Positions 36,003 to 44,699 of a DNA stretch of 64,000 nucleotides are shown here, in pieces. Source of the stretch: Mucilaginibacter mali (GTDB taxonomy: Bacteria; Bacteroidota; Bacteroidia; Sphingobacteriales; Sphingobacteriaceae); the NCBI RefSeq assembly GCF_013283875.1, contig NZ_CP054139.1, forward strand, positions 2,604,001-2,668,000, in the 5' to 3' direction. Position numbers and translations under genes: made by a program. How positions within the stretch are numbered: position 1 is the first letter of the stretch; each line of letters starts with the position of its first letter. The notes beneath the pieces are model-generated. The model was not told the origin of the DNA. It did no database searches and saw only the letters and a program-made list of their open reading frames with translations.

Positions 36003-36066
36003 AGCTATTCAATTAAAAAATTTACAAAAACATTGATTGACTGGATTTGATACACCCTTTGAAAAA

Positions 36067-36172
36067 GGGTCACCAACTTGGTTAAAAACACGTATTAAAA
36101 CGCATCAAAAACAGTCAAAATAAATCAATCAATTAATTGACTATCAGTATGTTACAATGCTGTTGGTGACCC
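36067..36172. repeat. Perfect 11-bp inverted repeat upstream of the integrase
   Basis: GGGTCACCAAC (36067-36077) is exactly complementary to GTTGGTGACCC (36162-36172), with 84 bases between. The pair lies between the integrase start and the right attachment site. It could bind integrase arms or an autoregulator. A promoter for int must lie in the same stretch. Confidence 0.65.
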
Positions 36173-36192
36173 AAACGTAAGAAATAAAAATG

Positions 36193-36215
36193 GGTAACCG
36201 AATAGGTCTCATTTT
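36193..36215 (+). repeat. Subterminal direct repeat, right copy
   Basis: Matches 15293-15315 at 22 of 23 positions in the same orientation (ggtaaccgaataggtctc and four T residues). It sits about 97 bases inside the right attachment site, mirroring the left copy. Confidence 0.75.
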
Positions 36216-36255
36216 CTTTGGTTTTACTTGAATAACTTGGTTTGAAATAAAATAA

Positions 36256-36289
36256 AAAACCCCTTAAATCATACGATTTAAGGGGTTTT
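36256..36289 (-). terminator. Terminator for tRNA-Pro carried by the island
   Basis: A perfect 14-bp stem, AAAACCCCTTAAAT (36256-36269) with ATTTAAGGGGTTTT (36276-36289), loop 6. It lies just past the 3' end of tRNA-Pro in the minus direction, so the island supplies a new terminator to replace the one left at 15173-15211. Confidence 0.85.
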
Positions 36290-36311
36290 ACCGACTTTTA
36301 GTAGTCTAATT

Positions 36312-36327
36312 GTCGGGATGGCAGGAT
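36312..36327. repeat. Right attachment site of the tRNA-Pro island
   Basis: The same 16 bases as 15217-15232. Here they are part of the intact tRNA-Pro gene and cover its 3' acceptor and T-arm. The island rebuilds the tRNA on this side. Confidence 0.9.
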
Positions 36328-36386
36328 TCGAACCTGCGGCCTCCACATCCCAAATGTGGCGCGATACCGGGCTACGCTACATCCCG
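36313..36386 (-). tRNA. tRNA-Pro (anticodon TGG)
   Basis: Reading the minus strand, acceptor halves CGGGATG and CATCCCG pair over 7 bp. The anticodon arm is CCACA-TTTGGGA-TGTGG, so the anticodon is TGG, reading proline codons. The T arm is GCAGG-TTCGAAT-CCTGC. Length is 74 bases with discriminator A. The CCA end is not encoded. The gene is the insertion target of the 15217-36327 island and remains intact. Confidence 0.95.
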
Positions 36387-36671
36387 TTGTTCCCGTTTGG
36401 GATTGCAAAGATAGCGTTTTATAAGTTTGCTGCAAGAGATTTTTTAAAAGATTTTAATAAAAATTTAAAATTTAAATCACCAGTTTTTAACCAAATGTTT
36501 TTCAGTAGGTTATAAACAAATGTTCATTAAAAAAAATTTGGTGCCGCTAAAAAACCGAACCACAACATCAGTTACCATACTGTACTATCCTGAAATTAAC
36601 TGTAAAAACAACAGCTAAGGGCACCCTCCTATTGATTATTGTAAAAATGAGGTATATTTATAACACCAATT
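36387..36671. other. Gene-free AT-rich spacer upstream of the giant secreted protein
   Basis: No coding frame with support on either strand. The stretch separates the tRNA gene from the palindrome at 36672 and should contain the promoter of the 1,898-residue gene and that of tRNA-Pro. Confidence 0.5.
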
Positions 36672-36687
36672 ATGTTACCCGTAACAT
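36672..36687. promoter_or_regulatory. Perfect palindrome 19 bases upstream of the giant gene start
   Basis: ATGTTACCCGTAACAT reads ATGTTAC, two C, GTAACAT, a 7-bp perfect inverted repeat with a 2-base spacer. Its position close to the start codon at 36707 suits a dimeric regulator's operator or a small mRNA hairpin that limits ribosome access. The binding protein is unknown. Confidence 0.5.
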
Positions 36688-36706
36688 GTAGCGCACCCGA
36701 TTTTAC

Positions 36707-39700
36707 ATGAACAGAATTTTACATGTTATCATTATCCTGTTATGCTTATTCCTGTTGCCGCATGGTACGCAGGCGCAGCAGACCGTTCCTAACGGTACAA
36801 CAACCCAGCCTATTAAAATGCCAGGCTCGGCGTGCGTTTACTGGTGGGATGCAGATAAGCCTGAAACGGGTATACAGCCTTATGGCATAGGCAATACCGT
36901 ACCGGCCTTTGTAGCGAATAACCCGGGCACTACTCCAATTACTGTAACTGTTAGTGTAAGATTACCTACGGGCGGCGCAGATAACACGCCGGTTGCTCTT
37001 ATCGTATCTCAGTTATCAGGCAAAGTATGGGCGCGTGGGCTTGATGCAAATAATTATGCATATGGAGCAGTTAGCACACAGTCAGAGCCTTATGGCATTG
37101 CCATTACTCCGGACCGCAGTTATGTATATATTACCAACAGAACAAAAAACACTGTATCATTAATTAAATACACTGTTACAAATGCAGTTCCGCCTATAGA
37201 TATTAGTCATGTTTTAGATATCGACGTTGGCACCAGCCCTGAAGGTTTGGTAGCTAGTCCAGATGGAAGTAAGGTATATGTTGTAAACAGCGGCGATGCT
37301 ACTATTAGTGTGATCAGCGTTGCCGACAATGTTGAAGTTAAAAAATTCCCGATCGGCGGCGCGCTACACCCAACAGGCATTGCCATTAGCCCTGATGGTG
37401 CTACCTTATATGTAAGCAACAACGGTTCGGGAACAGTAACGGTGATAAATGCCGCCGATGGTCAGATCAAAAATAATATTATTGTGGGGCTGGGCCCGCA
37501 GGGTATTGCTATTAGCCCGGATGGTAAGTTTGTGTATGTTGCCTGCCAACTGGCTAATACAATATCTATTATTAACACAGCCTCATTAGCTGCTACGCCA
37601 GTTAGTGTACCTGTTGGCCTTAAACCCTTTGGTGTTGCCGTATCGCCGGGTAGCGAAACCGTATATGTAAGTAACCAGGGAGATAATACGGTAACCGCTA
37701 TTACTACATCCAATTACCAAAAAAAGACATTTAGTGTAGGTACATCTCCGCGCGGAATTGCGGTAACGCCTAATGGCACCTTTGTATACATAAATAATTT
37801 CGATTCGAACGATGTGTCAAAAATAGAGGTCGCCACGGGCCAGGTTACCAAATTCGACCAGGACGGGGGGCCTTTCTCGTTCGGTAATTTCATATCAGGC
37901 CCGTCAGGTTGCGCCATTCCACCGCAGCCTTATACTATTACCATCACTCCTACGCCGCCCGGTATCACCCCATCCGGTTCGCCGGCTGCGTTAAGCACGG
38001 GCGAAGGAGTGGCATCAGCTTCCACCAGTTTCAGTGTATCGGGCTTAAGTTTACCACAGGGCATTTTGGTTACAGCACCAAACGGTTTCGAGGTGAGCCT
38101 GGACAATGAAAATTTTGCCCCTACGGTAACGGTTGGTTCAGCAGGTAATATAACATCTACTCCTGTTTATATTCGTTTAAAGGCAGCGGATACGCAGGGT
38201 ACTTATCCCGGCACCATCACATTTAGCAGCGGCAGCGCTACCGCTACCTTTGCCATGACGACCGGGACAATTCGTCCCCCCGAACCAACTATTATAACTG
38301 GCAAGGTAAACGGCAGTATATTCACTTGTGCGGGTACGCCATCTGCCAGCCCTAATATGTTACAAACCACCGTATCGGCGGTTAATTTAAATGGTGTGCT
38401 TGGCGCCACAGCATCAACGGGGTTTGAAATATCGCTTTCGCAAGACAAGGGCTTTGCCAGCCACCTCGATATCAGTTACGATGCCAATGTACCCAATACT
38501 ACAATTTATGTCCGTTCATCAACCGAAATACAACAAGGTACAACTAATGGAATAATCACTTATACAGCGGGGCCTTTATCAAAAAAAGTAGCTATATCCG
38601 CCATCGCCTATTTTATACCTGTAGCTTATCCGCCAACGCCTTTAACACAGGACGTGATCAATCTTAAGCAAACCGTCCCGATCCATTTTTCGGGCACGGG
38701 TAATACTTTTAACTGGGTGTGCGATAACCCCAACATCAACCTGCCCACCAGCGGCGTTGGCGATATTCCATCGTTCCAGGCAGTAAATTATGGCACCGAA
38801 GATGTAGTAGCTAAAATTACGGCCTGGCCGGTATCTGCGCCGTTAAGCTATGTGGCCAACCTGGGGAGTAACGCCGTCTCGGTGATCAGTATCAACACTA
38901 ACGAACTGATAGCTACCATACGCGTACCAGCCGCTCCTAAGTATATACTGATATCGCCCGACGCTACCCGTTTATATGTATCATGTTATGCGGCAGACAG
39001 TGTGAGTGTAATTGATGCCTCGCTAAACAAGGAAATTGCCCGTATAAAAGTTGGCAGCCAGCCACAGGGCATGTCGCTAAATGCCGATGGCAGTGTGCTT
39101 AGCGTGTTTTGTTCGGGCGGGGCTGGTTCGGTAGCACTTATCGATACAAAAACAAATAATCTGATCAATATTGTAAGCGCGGGCAGGTATCCGCCGGGCA
39201 CCGTGTTTAGTCCCGATGGTAAAAAGGCATACGCCTATAATTATGGCATGGCCCCCAACAATTTCGATGTATTTGACACTGAAACCAATAAACGAATTGC
39301 CCCAATCCCCGGGCATACCAGTCCACAGGGCCTGGTGTTAAGCCCGGATGGTAATACCATATATGTAACAGACGCGACCGATCTGTATCCACAACCAGGC
39401 TGGAAACATTTGTTGTATGTAATTGATGCTAACACTTATGAAATTAAACAAACTTTAAATGTGGGCGAATATCCGCAGGGTATAGCGATTACGCACGATG
39501 GTAAAAAATTATATGTAACCTCCGGATTGCAAAACCGCGTATCTGTTATTAATACCGAAACTTTTGAAACAGAAGTGGATGTAGAGGTTGGCAATTTACC
39601 GGTATCTATAGCCACCACCGATGGCACCGGCTGCGAGGGCGTGCCTGTAACCTGTACCATTATTGTAAAACCCACTCCGCCCACTATTACCGCCAAGGGC

Positions 39701-42403
39701 ACACCTACAGGTCATAACACCATACAGGGAAATCCATCAGATCAGGATGTTTTTACCGTATCGGGCATAAAAATGCAGGAAGGCATACTGGTTACACCAC
39801 CCAACGGGTTTGAAGTAAGTTTAGATGGAAAAACATTTGCACCTACGGTAACCATTCCTTTAACAAGGACAGACGGTGTGATCACTGAGACTACCGTATA
39901 TATCAGAATTGCAGGTGTTACAAAGGCAGGTACTTATTCGGGCGATATTACGATGAGTAGTAAAAATGCGGAAAACGAACCTGTTACCATGCCGCCGGTT
40001 ATCGTTTACGAGCCTACATCCACCATACTTGCCAGTATAGCCGCCGGCAGTATTAATACCTGCGAGGGCGCACCATCCGCAAGCCCTAATATTACGCAGT
40101 TCACAGCTTCTGGGTTTAAGCTTGTTGGCGATATTTCGGTAATCGCTCCAGATGGGTTTGAAGTATCGTTAAATGCCGATAGCGGATATGGCCCAGGCTT
40201 TACATTGGCCCAGTCGGGCGGCAATGTCGCAAACACTATTATATATGTACGTTCGGCGGCATCGGCTAAAGGCACAATTTTAGGCAAGGTAATATTAAAA
40301 ACACCGGGCGCTACCGATGGCCGGGTAGACGTAAAAGCAAATGTGGGTATTACTCCTGCTGTAAATAAAGTTACCGACAAGGCATACACCGGCGGCATGA
40401 CCACCGATGTGTTTAGCTTTACGGGACCAGTACCCTACACCTACTATAGCTGGGCCAATGATAACATCAGCATAGGCCTGGCCAAAAGCGGCTTTGGCGA
40501 TATCGCCGCGTTTACAGCTGTAAATAAAGGGAATACTCCACAACTGGCTAACATTACGGTTACGCCTATAACAGCACCACTTGCTTATGTGGCTATGTTT
40601 GATAACAAGCGCCTTTCCATCATCAATACAGCAACCGGTGCCCTGGTAGGCGCCCCCATAAATATCGGACTGTCCCCTACCGCGGTATCCGCCAGCCCCG
40701 ATGGTAAGTTTGTATATGTAGCCAACCAGGGCGATAATAGCATGTCGATAATTAACACCAACACTAACCAGGAAGTGCTCCCAAGGATAACCGGTTTGCA
40801 AGCGCCAACGGGAATTGTAGTTAGCGCCGATGGTAGCAAGATATATGTGGCTAATAACTCTGCAAACTATGTAACAGTGATAGATGCTACATCCCATGCC
40901 CCTACAACGCTGCCGGTAGGTATCAATCCTGATGGCATAGCTTTAAGTCCGGACGGAAAACTTCTGTATGTTGTAAATGGCAGCAGCGCGTTTTTATCCG
41001 CTATCAATACGTCCGATCAATCGACCATTAAGATACCTATATCCGGTTCAGGCCCAAAAGGTATTGTAATTAGCCCCGACGGAACAAGAATTTATATCAC
41101 TAATTACAACAGTAAATCGGTAACTGTAATAGACGCGACAAGTAATACACAAATATTACCGGCAATTGCCGTAGAAAATAACCCCAGAGGTATAGCGATC
41201 AACAACGATGGCAGCAAGTTATATGTGGCAAATGCCGGGTCGAAAAGTGTTTCAGTTATTGATACCAAAACAAAGGCAGTTACCCATATTGATGTTGGCA
41301 CTAATCCGCAGGGGGTATCTATTAGTCCCGATGGTAGTTTGGTATATGTGGCTAATTCTGGTTCAAGCAATATTTCTGTTATCTATACTGCAACTAATTC
41401 GGTTACCACTATAAACAACGTCGGCGGTAGCCCGGTATCCTTCGGCAACTTTATCACCGGCGGCGCGGGGTGTACGGGGCCCGAAATGAAGTTTACTATA
41501 ACAGTTAACCCCGAGTCGGCTTATATGACCACCAGCGGCACCTTGCCTTATTTTAACACTGTTTATGGTACACCATCTACCGTAGGCAGTTTCAAGGCTA
41601 CCGGCATCAGTTTAAATGGCGCTATAACCGTTGTACCGCCTTTGGGTATCGAATTGAGTACCGATAATATTAAATACAGCCCGCAGCTTACCCTAAACGC
41701 CGACGCCAAAGGAGCAGTGGCCGCTACCGATATTTATGTAAGGTTAAGCGCCACGGCCGCTGCCAAAACCTACACCCCCGACGATATCCTGCTAAAAAGC
41801 CCGGGCGCTGCCGACGTGAAGATGCCGCTTACCGCTGTTACCAAGGTAGACCCGGCCCCCCTAACCATAACGGCAAAAGATGTAAAAAAAGCTGTAGGCA
41901 CGACACTAACAGGCGGGCCGGGATCGGTCAAGTTCGATCATACCGCACTGCAAAATAATGAAACCGTGGGCACGGTAACCATTACGTATGGCGCCGGAGC
42001 TGAGAGCAGCGCCGCTATCGATACGTATAAAGGATCGGTAAAACCAGATTTTGCTACGGGTGGCACCTTCTCTCCCGACAATTATAAAATTGATTATATC
42101 CCCGGAGACATTATCGTCAGCAATATCATCAATGCCGACCTGATCAAAATACCCAATACCTTCACCCCCAACGGCGATGGCATAAACGACACCTGGAAAA
42201 TCGACTACCTGCTCAACTTCCCTACCTGCACCGTAAATATATACGACCGCACCGGACGAAGTATTTTCCACTCCATCGGCTACGGCATGCCTTGGGATGG
42301 TACATTCGCGGGGCAGGCGCTGCCTTTCGGCACTTATTATTATGTGATTGATATTGATAAGGGGGCTAAGCGATTATCGGGGTACGTATTATTGATGAGG
42401 TGA
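36707..42403 (+). CDS. Giant secreted YVTN beta-propeller protein with T9SS C-terminal domain
   Basis: A 1,898-residue protein with signal peptide VIIILLCLFLLPHGTQAQQ. Three blocks of YVTN/NHL-type repeats (GIAISPDGKFVYVA, NTISIINT style; roughly residues 100-400, 710-970 and 1290-1590) each look like a beta propeller. Between them lie Ig-like modules with repeated ITPTPPGITPSG and PNGFEVSLD segments. Residues ~1725-1810 resemble an MBG domain (LTITAKDVKKAVG, DYIPGDIIV). The last ~84 residues (IPNTFTPNGDGINDTWKI to the end) are the gliding-motility-associated/type B sorting domain that directs export and cell-surface attachment by the type IX system. Probably a surface adhesin; the ligand is unknown. 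Confidence 0.9.
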   Translation: MNRILHVIIILLCLFLLPHGTQAQQTVPNGTTTQPIKMPGSACVYWWDADKPETGIQPYGIGNTVPAFVANNPGTTPITVTVSVRLPTGGADNTPVALIVSQLSGKVWARGLDANNYAYGAVSTQSEPYGIAITPDRSYVYITNRTKNTVSLIKYTVTNAVPPIDISHVLDIDVGTSPEGLVASPDGSKVYVVNSGDATISVISVADNVEVKKFPIGGALHPTGIAISPDGATLYVSNNGSGTVTVINAADGQIKNNIIVGLGPQGIAISPDGKFVYVACQLANTISIINTASLAATPVSVPVGLKPFGVAVSPGSETVYVSNQGDNTVTAITTSNYQKKTFSVGTSPRGIAVTPNGTFVYINNFDSNDVSKIEVATGQVTKFDQDGGPFSFGNFISGPSGCAIPPQPYTITITPTPPGITPSGSPAALSTGEGVASASTSFSVSGLSLPQGILVTAPNGFEVSLDNENFAPTVTVGSAGNITSTPVYIRLKAADTQGTYPGTITFSSGSATATFAMTTGTIRPPEPTIITGKVNGSIFTCAGTPSASPNMLQTTVSAVNLNGVLGATASTGFEISLSQDKGFASHLDISYDANVPNTTIYVRSSTEIQQGTTNGIITYTAGPLSKKVAISAIAYFIPVAYPPTPLTQDVINLKQTVPIHFSGTGNTFNWVCDNPNINLPTSGVGDIPSFQAVNYGTEDVVAKITAWPVSAPLSYVANLGSNAVSVISINTNELIATIRVPAAPKYILISPDATRLYVSCYAADSVSVIDASLNKEIARIKVGSQPQGMSLNADGSVLSVFCSGGAGSVALIDTKTNNLINIVSAGRYPPGTVFSPDGKKAYAYNYGMAPNNFDVFDTETNKRIAPIPGHTSPQGLVLSPDGNTIYVTDATDLYPQPGWKHLLYVIDANTYEIKQTLNVGEYPQGIAITHDGKKLYVTSGLQNRVSVINTETFETEVDVEVGNLPVSIATTDGTGCEGVPVTCTIIVKPTPPTITAKGTPTGHNTIQGNPSDQDVFTVSGIKMQEGILVTPPNGFEVSLDGKTFAPTVTIPLTRTDGVITETTVYIRIAGVTKAGTYSGDITMSSKNAENEPVTMPPVIVYEPTSTILASIAAGSINTCEGAPSASPNITQFTASGFKLVGDISVIAPDGFEVSLNADSGYGPGFTLAQSGGNVANTIIYVRSAASAKGTILGKVILKTPGATDGRVDVKANVGITPAVNKVTDKAYTGGMTTDVFSFTGPVPYTYYSWANDNISIGLAKSGFGDIAAFTAVNKGNTPQLANITVTPITAPLAYVAMFDNKRLSIINTATGALVGAPINIGLSPTAVSASPDGKFVYVANQGDNSMSIINTNTNQEVLPRITGLQAPTGIVVSADGSKIYVANNSANYVTVIDATSHAPTTLPVGINPDGIALSPDGKLLYVVNGSSAFLSAINTSDQSTIKIPISGSGPKGIVISPDGTRIYITNYNSKSVTVIDATSNTQILPAIAVENNPRGIAINNDGSKLYVANAGSKSVSVIDTKTKAVTHIDVGTNPQGVSISPDGSLVYVANSGSSNISVIYTATNSVTTINNVGGSPVSFGNFITGGAGCTGPEMKFTITVNPESAYMTTSGTLPYFNTVYGTPSTVGSFKATGISLNGAITVVPPLGIELSTDNIKYSPQLTLNADAKGAVAATDIYVRLSATAAAKTYTPDDILLKSPGAADVKMPLTAVTKVDPAPLTITAKDVKKAVGTTLTGGPGSVKFDHTALQNNETVGTVTITYGAGAESSAAIDTYKGSVKPDFATGGTFSPDNYKIDYIPGDIIVSNIINADLIKIPNTFTPNGDGINDTWKIDYLLNFPTCTVNIYDRTGRSIFHSIGYGMPWDGTFAGQALPFGTYYYVIDIDKGAKRLSGYVLLMR

Positions 42404-42412
42404 TGAGGCGAG

Positions 42413-42441
42413 GCTTACGAAGTTTTTGAAACTTCGTAAGC
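42413..42441 (+). terminator. Long perfect hairpin after the giant gene
   Basis: GCTTACGAAGTTT (42413-42425) pairs with AAACTTCGTAAGC (42429-42441), 13 bp with a 3-base loop, ten bases past the stop codon. No T-run follows, but the stem is strong enough to act as a terminator or 3' stabiliser. Confidence 0.65.
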
Positions 42442-42451
42442 TACATAAACC

Positions 42452-42476
42452 ATAGAGGCCGGTGCGGGAATCGAAC
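42452..42476. other. tRNA 3'-end-like fragment, candidate old attachment site
   Basis: gaggccggtgcgggaatcga followed by ac reads on the minus strand as a T loop (GTTCGATT), a CCCGC T-stem half and an ACCGGCC acceptor half. The rest of a tRNA is missing: the next bases do not continue the T-arm. It looks like the displaced 3' end of a tRNA gene left by integration. The accessory genes to its right fit that view. The intact tRNA is not in the window. Confidence 0.45.
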
Positions 42477-42752
42477 TATTGAAAAATAACACTGATTACC
42501 AACTACTTACTATATGATTTTTTATCATTGCCACGATTAACGCGACCTGATTAAAATCATTGTTTTTTAAGAACTTTATTTGCATTATCGAAAACCTTAT
42601 GCCTGCTAACAATCTTTACATCATGTCTAAGAGCAATGACATTTCCATATCATTACAAAGATACGAATATGCAGCTAAAATGAAAACGTTATACAGTCAA
42701 TTTAATGGCAAAAATTAATCCGAAAATGTACTCTGGCAAAAAAACCATAACT
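42477..42752. other. Gene-free AT-rich spacer
   Basis: No supported gene. It contains the promoter region of the exported CBM9-like gene, whose annotated long frame begins at 42705 but whose likely start is 42753. Confidence 0.45.
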
Positions 42753-43571
42753 ATGAGAACAGTGTATTTATTAATTTCTTTCGCCTGTTTGTTAGTTGTA
42801 TCCAAAGCTGATTGCCAAAAACTCCCCAATATTCAACCATCCGGCTTGCGAGCACCAGCAAACCTAAAAATTGATGGCAAAGCAACCGAGTGGGGAAATC
42901 AGCTACAGGCATATAACAAAAGCACCAACGTATATTATACCATCGCCAATGACGATAAAAACCTATACCTGATCGCTCAGGTAGCTGAGCCGCGGACCAT
43001 TGAAAAACTGTTAGTTTCCGGCATTTCATTCATCATCAATAAGGATGATAAGGGACAGGATAAAGTTACGATAACATATCCTCTTGTTAAATGGGACTTT
43101 AGCCACGCTATATTAGTTAACGCAGGGGATAAAGCAAAATGGTCTGGCAATCCTAACCCCGGAAGTATGTTTGTGGAAACACTTACCAGGACAGACTCCA
43201 CGGTAACATTAGCCAATCAGGCTTTTTCTGATCGTGCAAAAAGCATAGAGGTATCAGGGATTAGTGGAGTTGAGGGGTCATCCATTTCTATATACAACGA
43301 ACAGAATATCCGGGTCGCTGGTCATTTCGATAATAAAGGTGTATTTACTTATGAACTATCGGTACCGTTGCAATTATTGGAAAAGTCGGTTAGCGGGTCG
43401 AAACCATTCAAATACCAGATAAGGCTAAATAGCTATGCCGATCACACGGGTGAAAGCACTTTTGTTCGCCGTGACCCGGTTACAGGTAATCGGGAATCAG
43501 TAGATGCTAATACAGATATAGATGTGGTCACGAAATTTGACGGCGGGTACGCTTTAGCAAAAAAGCCTTAG
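42753..43571 (+). CDS. Exported CBM9/DOMON-like sugar-binding protein
   Basis: The frame is open from 42705, but Met at 42753 begins a clean signal peptide (TVYLLISFACLLVVSKADCQ), so that start is preferred (272 residues). After it comes LKIDGKATEWGNQLQAYNKS followed by NDDKNLYLIAQV, the opening of the CBM9-like/carbohydrate-binding beta-sandwich found in many Bacteroidota exported proteins. The remaining ~200 residues are beta-rich and uncharged. It likely binds a saccharide or haem at the cell surface. It is directly followed by a relic of an ABC exporter. No lipobox is obvious, so it is probably periplasmic. Confidence 0.65.
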   Translation: MRTVYLLISFACLLVVSKADCQKLPNIQPSGLRAPANLKIDGKATEWGNQLQAYNKSTNVYYTIANDDKNLYLIAQVAEPRTIEKLLVSGISFIINKDDKGQDKVTITYPLVKWDFSHAILVNAGDKAKWSGNPNPGSMFVETLTRTDSTVTLANQAFSDRAKSIEVSGISGVEGSSISIYNEQNIRVAGHFDNKGVFTYELSVPLQLLEKSVSGSKPFKYQIRLNSYADHTGESTFVRRDPVTGNRESVDANTDIDVVTKFDGGYALAKKP

Positions 43572-43575
43572 GGAT

Positions 43576-43689
43576 TTGAAATTCCCATACTATAAACAAC
43601 AAGATCAAATGGACTGCGGGCCTACCTGCTTGCGCATGGTAAACCGGCATTTTGGACGCAAGCAACCAAAGCAATCATCAGCCACATAG
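43576..43689 (+). pseudogene. Relic of a C39-peptidase bacteriocin ABC exporter
   Basis: A 37-codon fragment from a TTG at 43576 reads FPYYKQQDQMDCGPTCLRMV followed by NRHFGR. This is the opening of peptidase C39, including the catalytic Cys in the QMDCGPTC motif, as found at the N-terminus of transporters that trim double-glycine leaders from bacteriocins. It ends at a TAG after a few unrelated codons. The remaining ~700 residues of a normal exporter are missing, so this is a truncated remnant. Confidence 0.75.
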
Positions 43690-43761
43690 CGGTATCAAAG
43701 TATTCGTTTTAGGTAAATGAAAAAGCCCACAATGCAGCTTTGACAAAAATCCCTTTAAACT

Positions 43762-44067
43762 TTAGCTGAGCAGTTGCAGATGCAGCAATAATCCCCTTGA
43801 TGGCGACTGGCGGCGAGGCAGATATTGCTTAAAACTTTTCGTGGAAAAATCATCGAGTTGGACATAAGCTTCGTATACCTTCCACAAAGGAATTTCCCAA
43901 TTCATGTTACTACTTGCGTCGAGCCTGCAAATCAACATTACATCTCCTTCAAAGCCCATGACCTTGTAACGTTTCCCTGACGAACTGGTATAACTGGTAA
44001 CTGACCTGGCCTTTTCTGTAAAATCAGTATAAGAAATAACGGGCAATTTTTTTTCAAATAGCATCAT
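43762..44067 (-). CDS. Hypothetical protein, 101 residues
   Basis: A soluble 101-residue frame. It begins with a possible second Met (MMLFEKKLPVISYTDFTEKA), has a beta-rich middle (KRYKVMGFEGDVMLICRLDA) and a C-terminal basic/leucine-rich tail (RRQSPSRGLLLHLQLL). No known domain. It is the last gene of a minus-strand series of small element genes. The tail looks unusual and may be readthrough into non-native sequence. Confidence 0.45.
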   Translation of the reverse strand: MMLFEKKLPVISYTDFTEKARSVTSYTSSSGKRYKVMGFEGDVMLICRLDASSNMNWEIPLWKVYEAYVQLDDFSTKSFKQYLPRRQSPSRGLLLHLQLLS

Positions 44068-44111
44068 ATACTTTGTTTCAGCAAATTTATTATTTTGAAA
44101 TAAATCTAATG

Positions 44112-44399
44112 CTAATTCAGGATATAAACTTTGCTCCCAATAGCAGGATGATAGGAAGGGAAATAATGAATATACCCCAATTCCTGTAGTTCCTTAATAC
44201 ATTTATGATAGGTGACAAAGTTGTTAATATGCGACAGCTCCATGACCTTTTTGCGCGAGATATAAATCGGAGCAGTAAGGTCATTCACTTTGGAAAGTTG
44301 TATGATTCCCAGCAGCGCGGCCATATGCCACACTGTCACCCTTTCATCTTTCGAAAGGGTAAATAACAAGGTCTTATAAACATTCAAGTCCAGGGACAT
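44112..44399 (-). CDS. Winged-helix-like element protein, paralogue A
   Basis: A 95-residue protein whose C-terminal half (TYHKCIKELQELGYIHYFPS, YHPAIGSKVYILN) is a close relative of the protein at 44700-44996 (TYHRCIRDLHEYGYIRYQPS, KSKVYLLN). The pattern fits a winged-helix DNA-binding fold with a beta wing. It lies 2 bases after the stop of the HTH gene at 44402. The type is common in Bacteroidetes conjugative elements. Probable regulator; exact role unknown. Confidence 0.65.
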   Translation of the reverse strand: MSLDLNVYKTLLFTLSKDERVTVWHMAALLGIIQLSKVNDLTAPIYISRKKVMELSHINNFVTYHKCIKELQELGYIHYFPSYHPAIGSKVYILN

Positions 44400-44401
44400 T
44401 C

Positions 44402-44671
44402 CTATTTGCCTTTATGAAACAAAGCATTTACTTCATCCAGCTTGTATCTCCAACTACCACTAATTTTTACCGGATTTAATTGACCTGAAATTCGCAGGTT
44501 TTGTAAAGTACCCGGCGAGGCCTTTAGAATACGCCTTGCCTCTTTACTTTTAATCCATTCACTGTTTTCTTCTTTGGGTTGACTGGAAGACAGCATCCGC
44601 TTGATGTCATCCAGTAGCTGGATACGAAAAATCTGTAAATCCTCTTTGGTTATCACTTCTGCACTCATCAC
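44402..44671 (-). CDS. Excisionase-type helix-turn-helix protein
   Basis: An 89-residue protein with a helical N-terminus (TKEDLQIFRIQLLDDIKRML) and the HTH: WIKSKEARRILKASPGTLQN, LRISGQLNPVKISGSWRYKL. It is the same family as 19825-20097 in the tRNA-Pro island (both share SGTLQN/PGTLQN and LRI.G). It sits between the two winged-helix paralogues. It is probably an excision or transfer regulator of the decayed element. Confidence 0.85.
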   Translation of the reverse strand: MMSAEVITKEDLQIFRIQLLDDIKRMLSSSQPKEENSEWIKSKEARRILKASPGTLQNLRISGQLNPVKISGSWRYKLDEVNALFHKGK

Positions 44672-44699
44672 ACTCGATTTACACTGTTTGTACTATTGT

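Noticed and set aside
40295..40897. Long antisense frames under the giant propeller gene
   Set aside because: They are a by-product of the repetitive codon pattern of the YVTN repeats; no protein motif is visible.
36707..42403. CRISPR array in the repeated propeller gene
   Set aside because: Repeats are coding, vary in length and sequence, and have no spacers.
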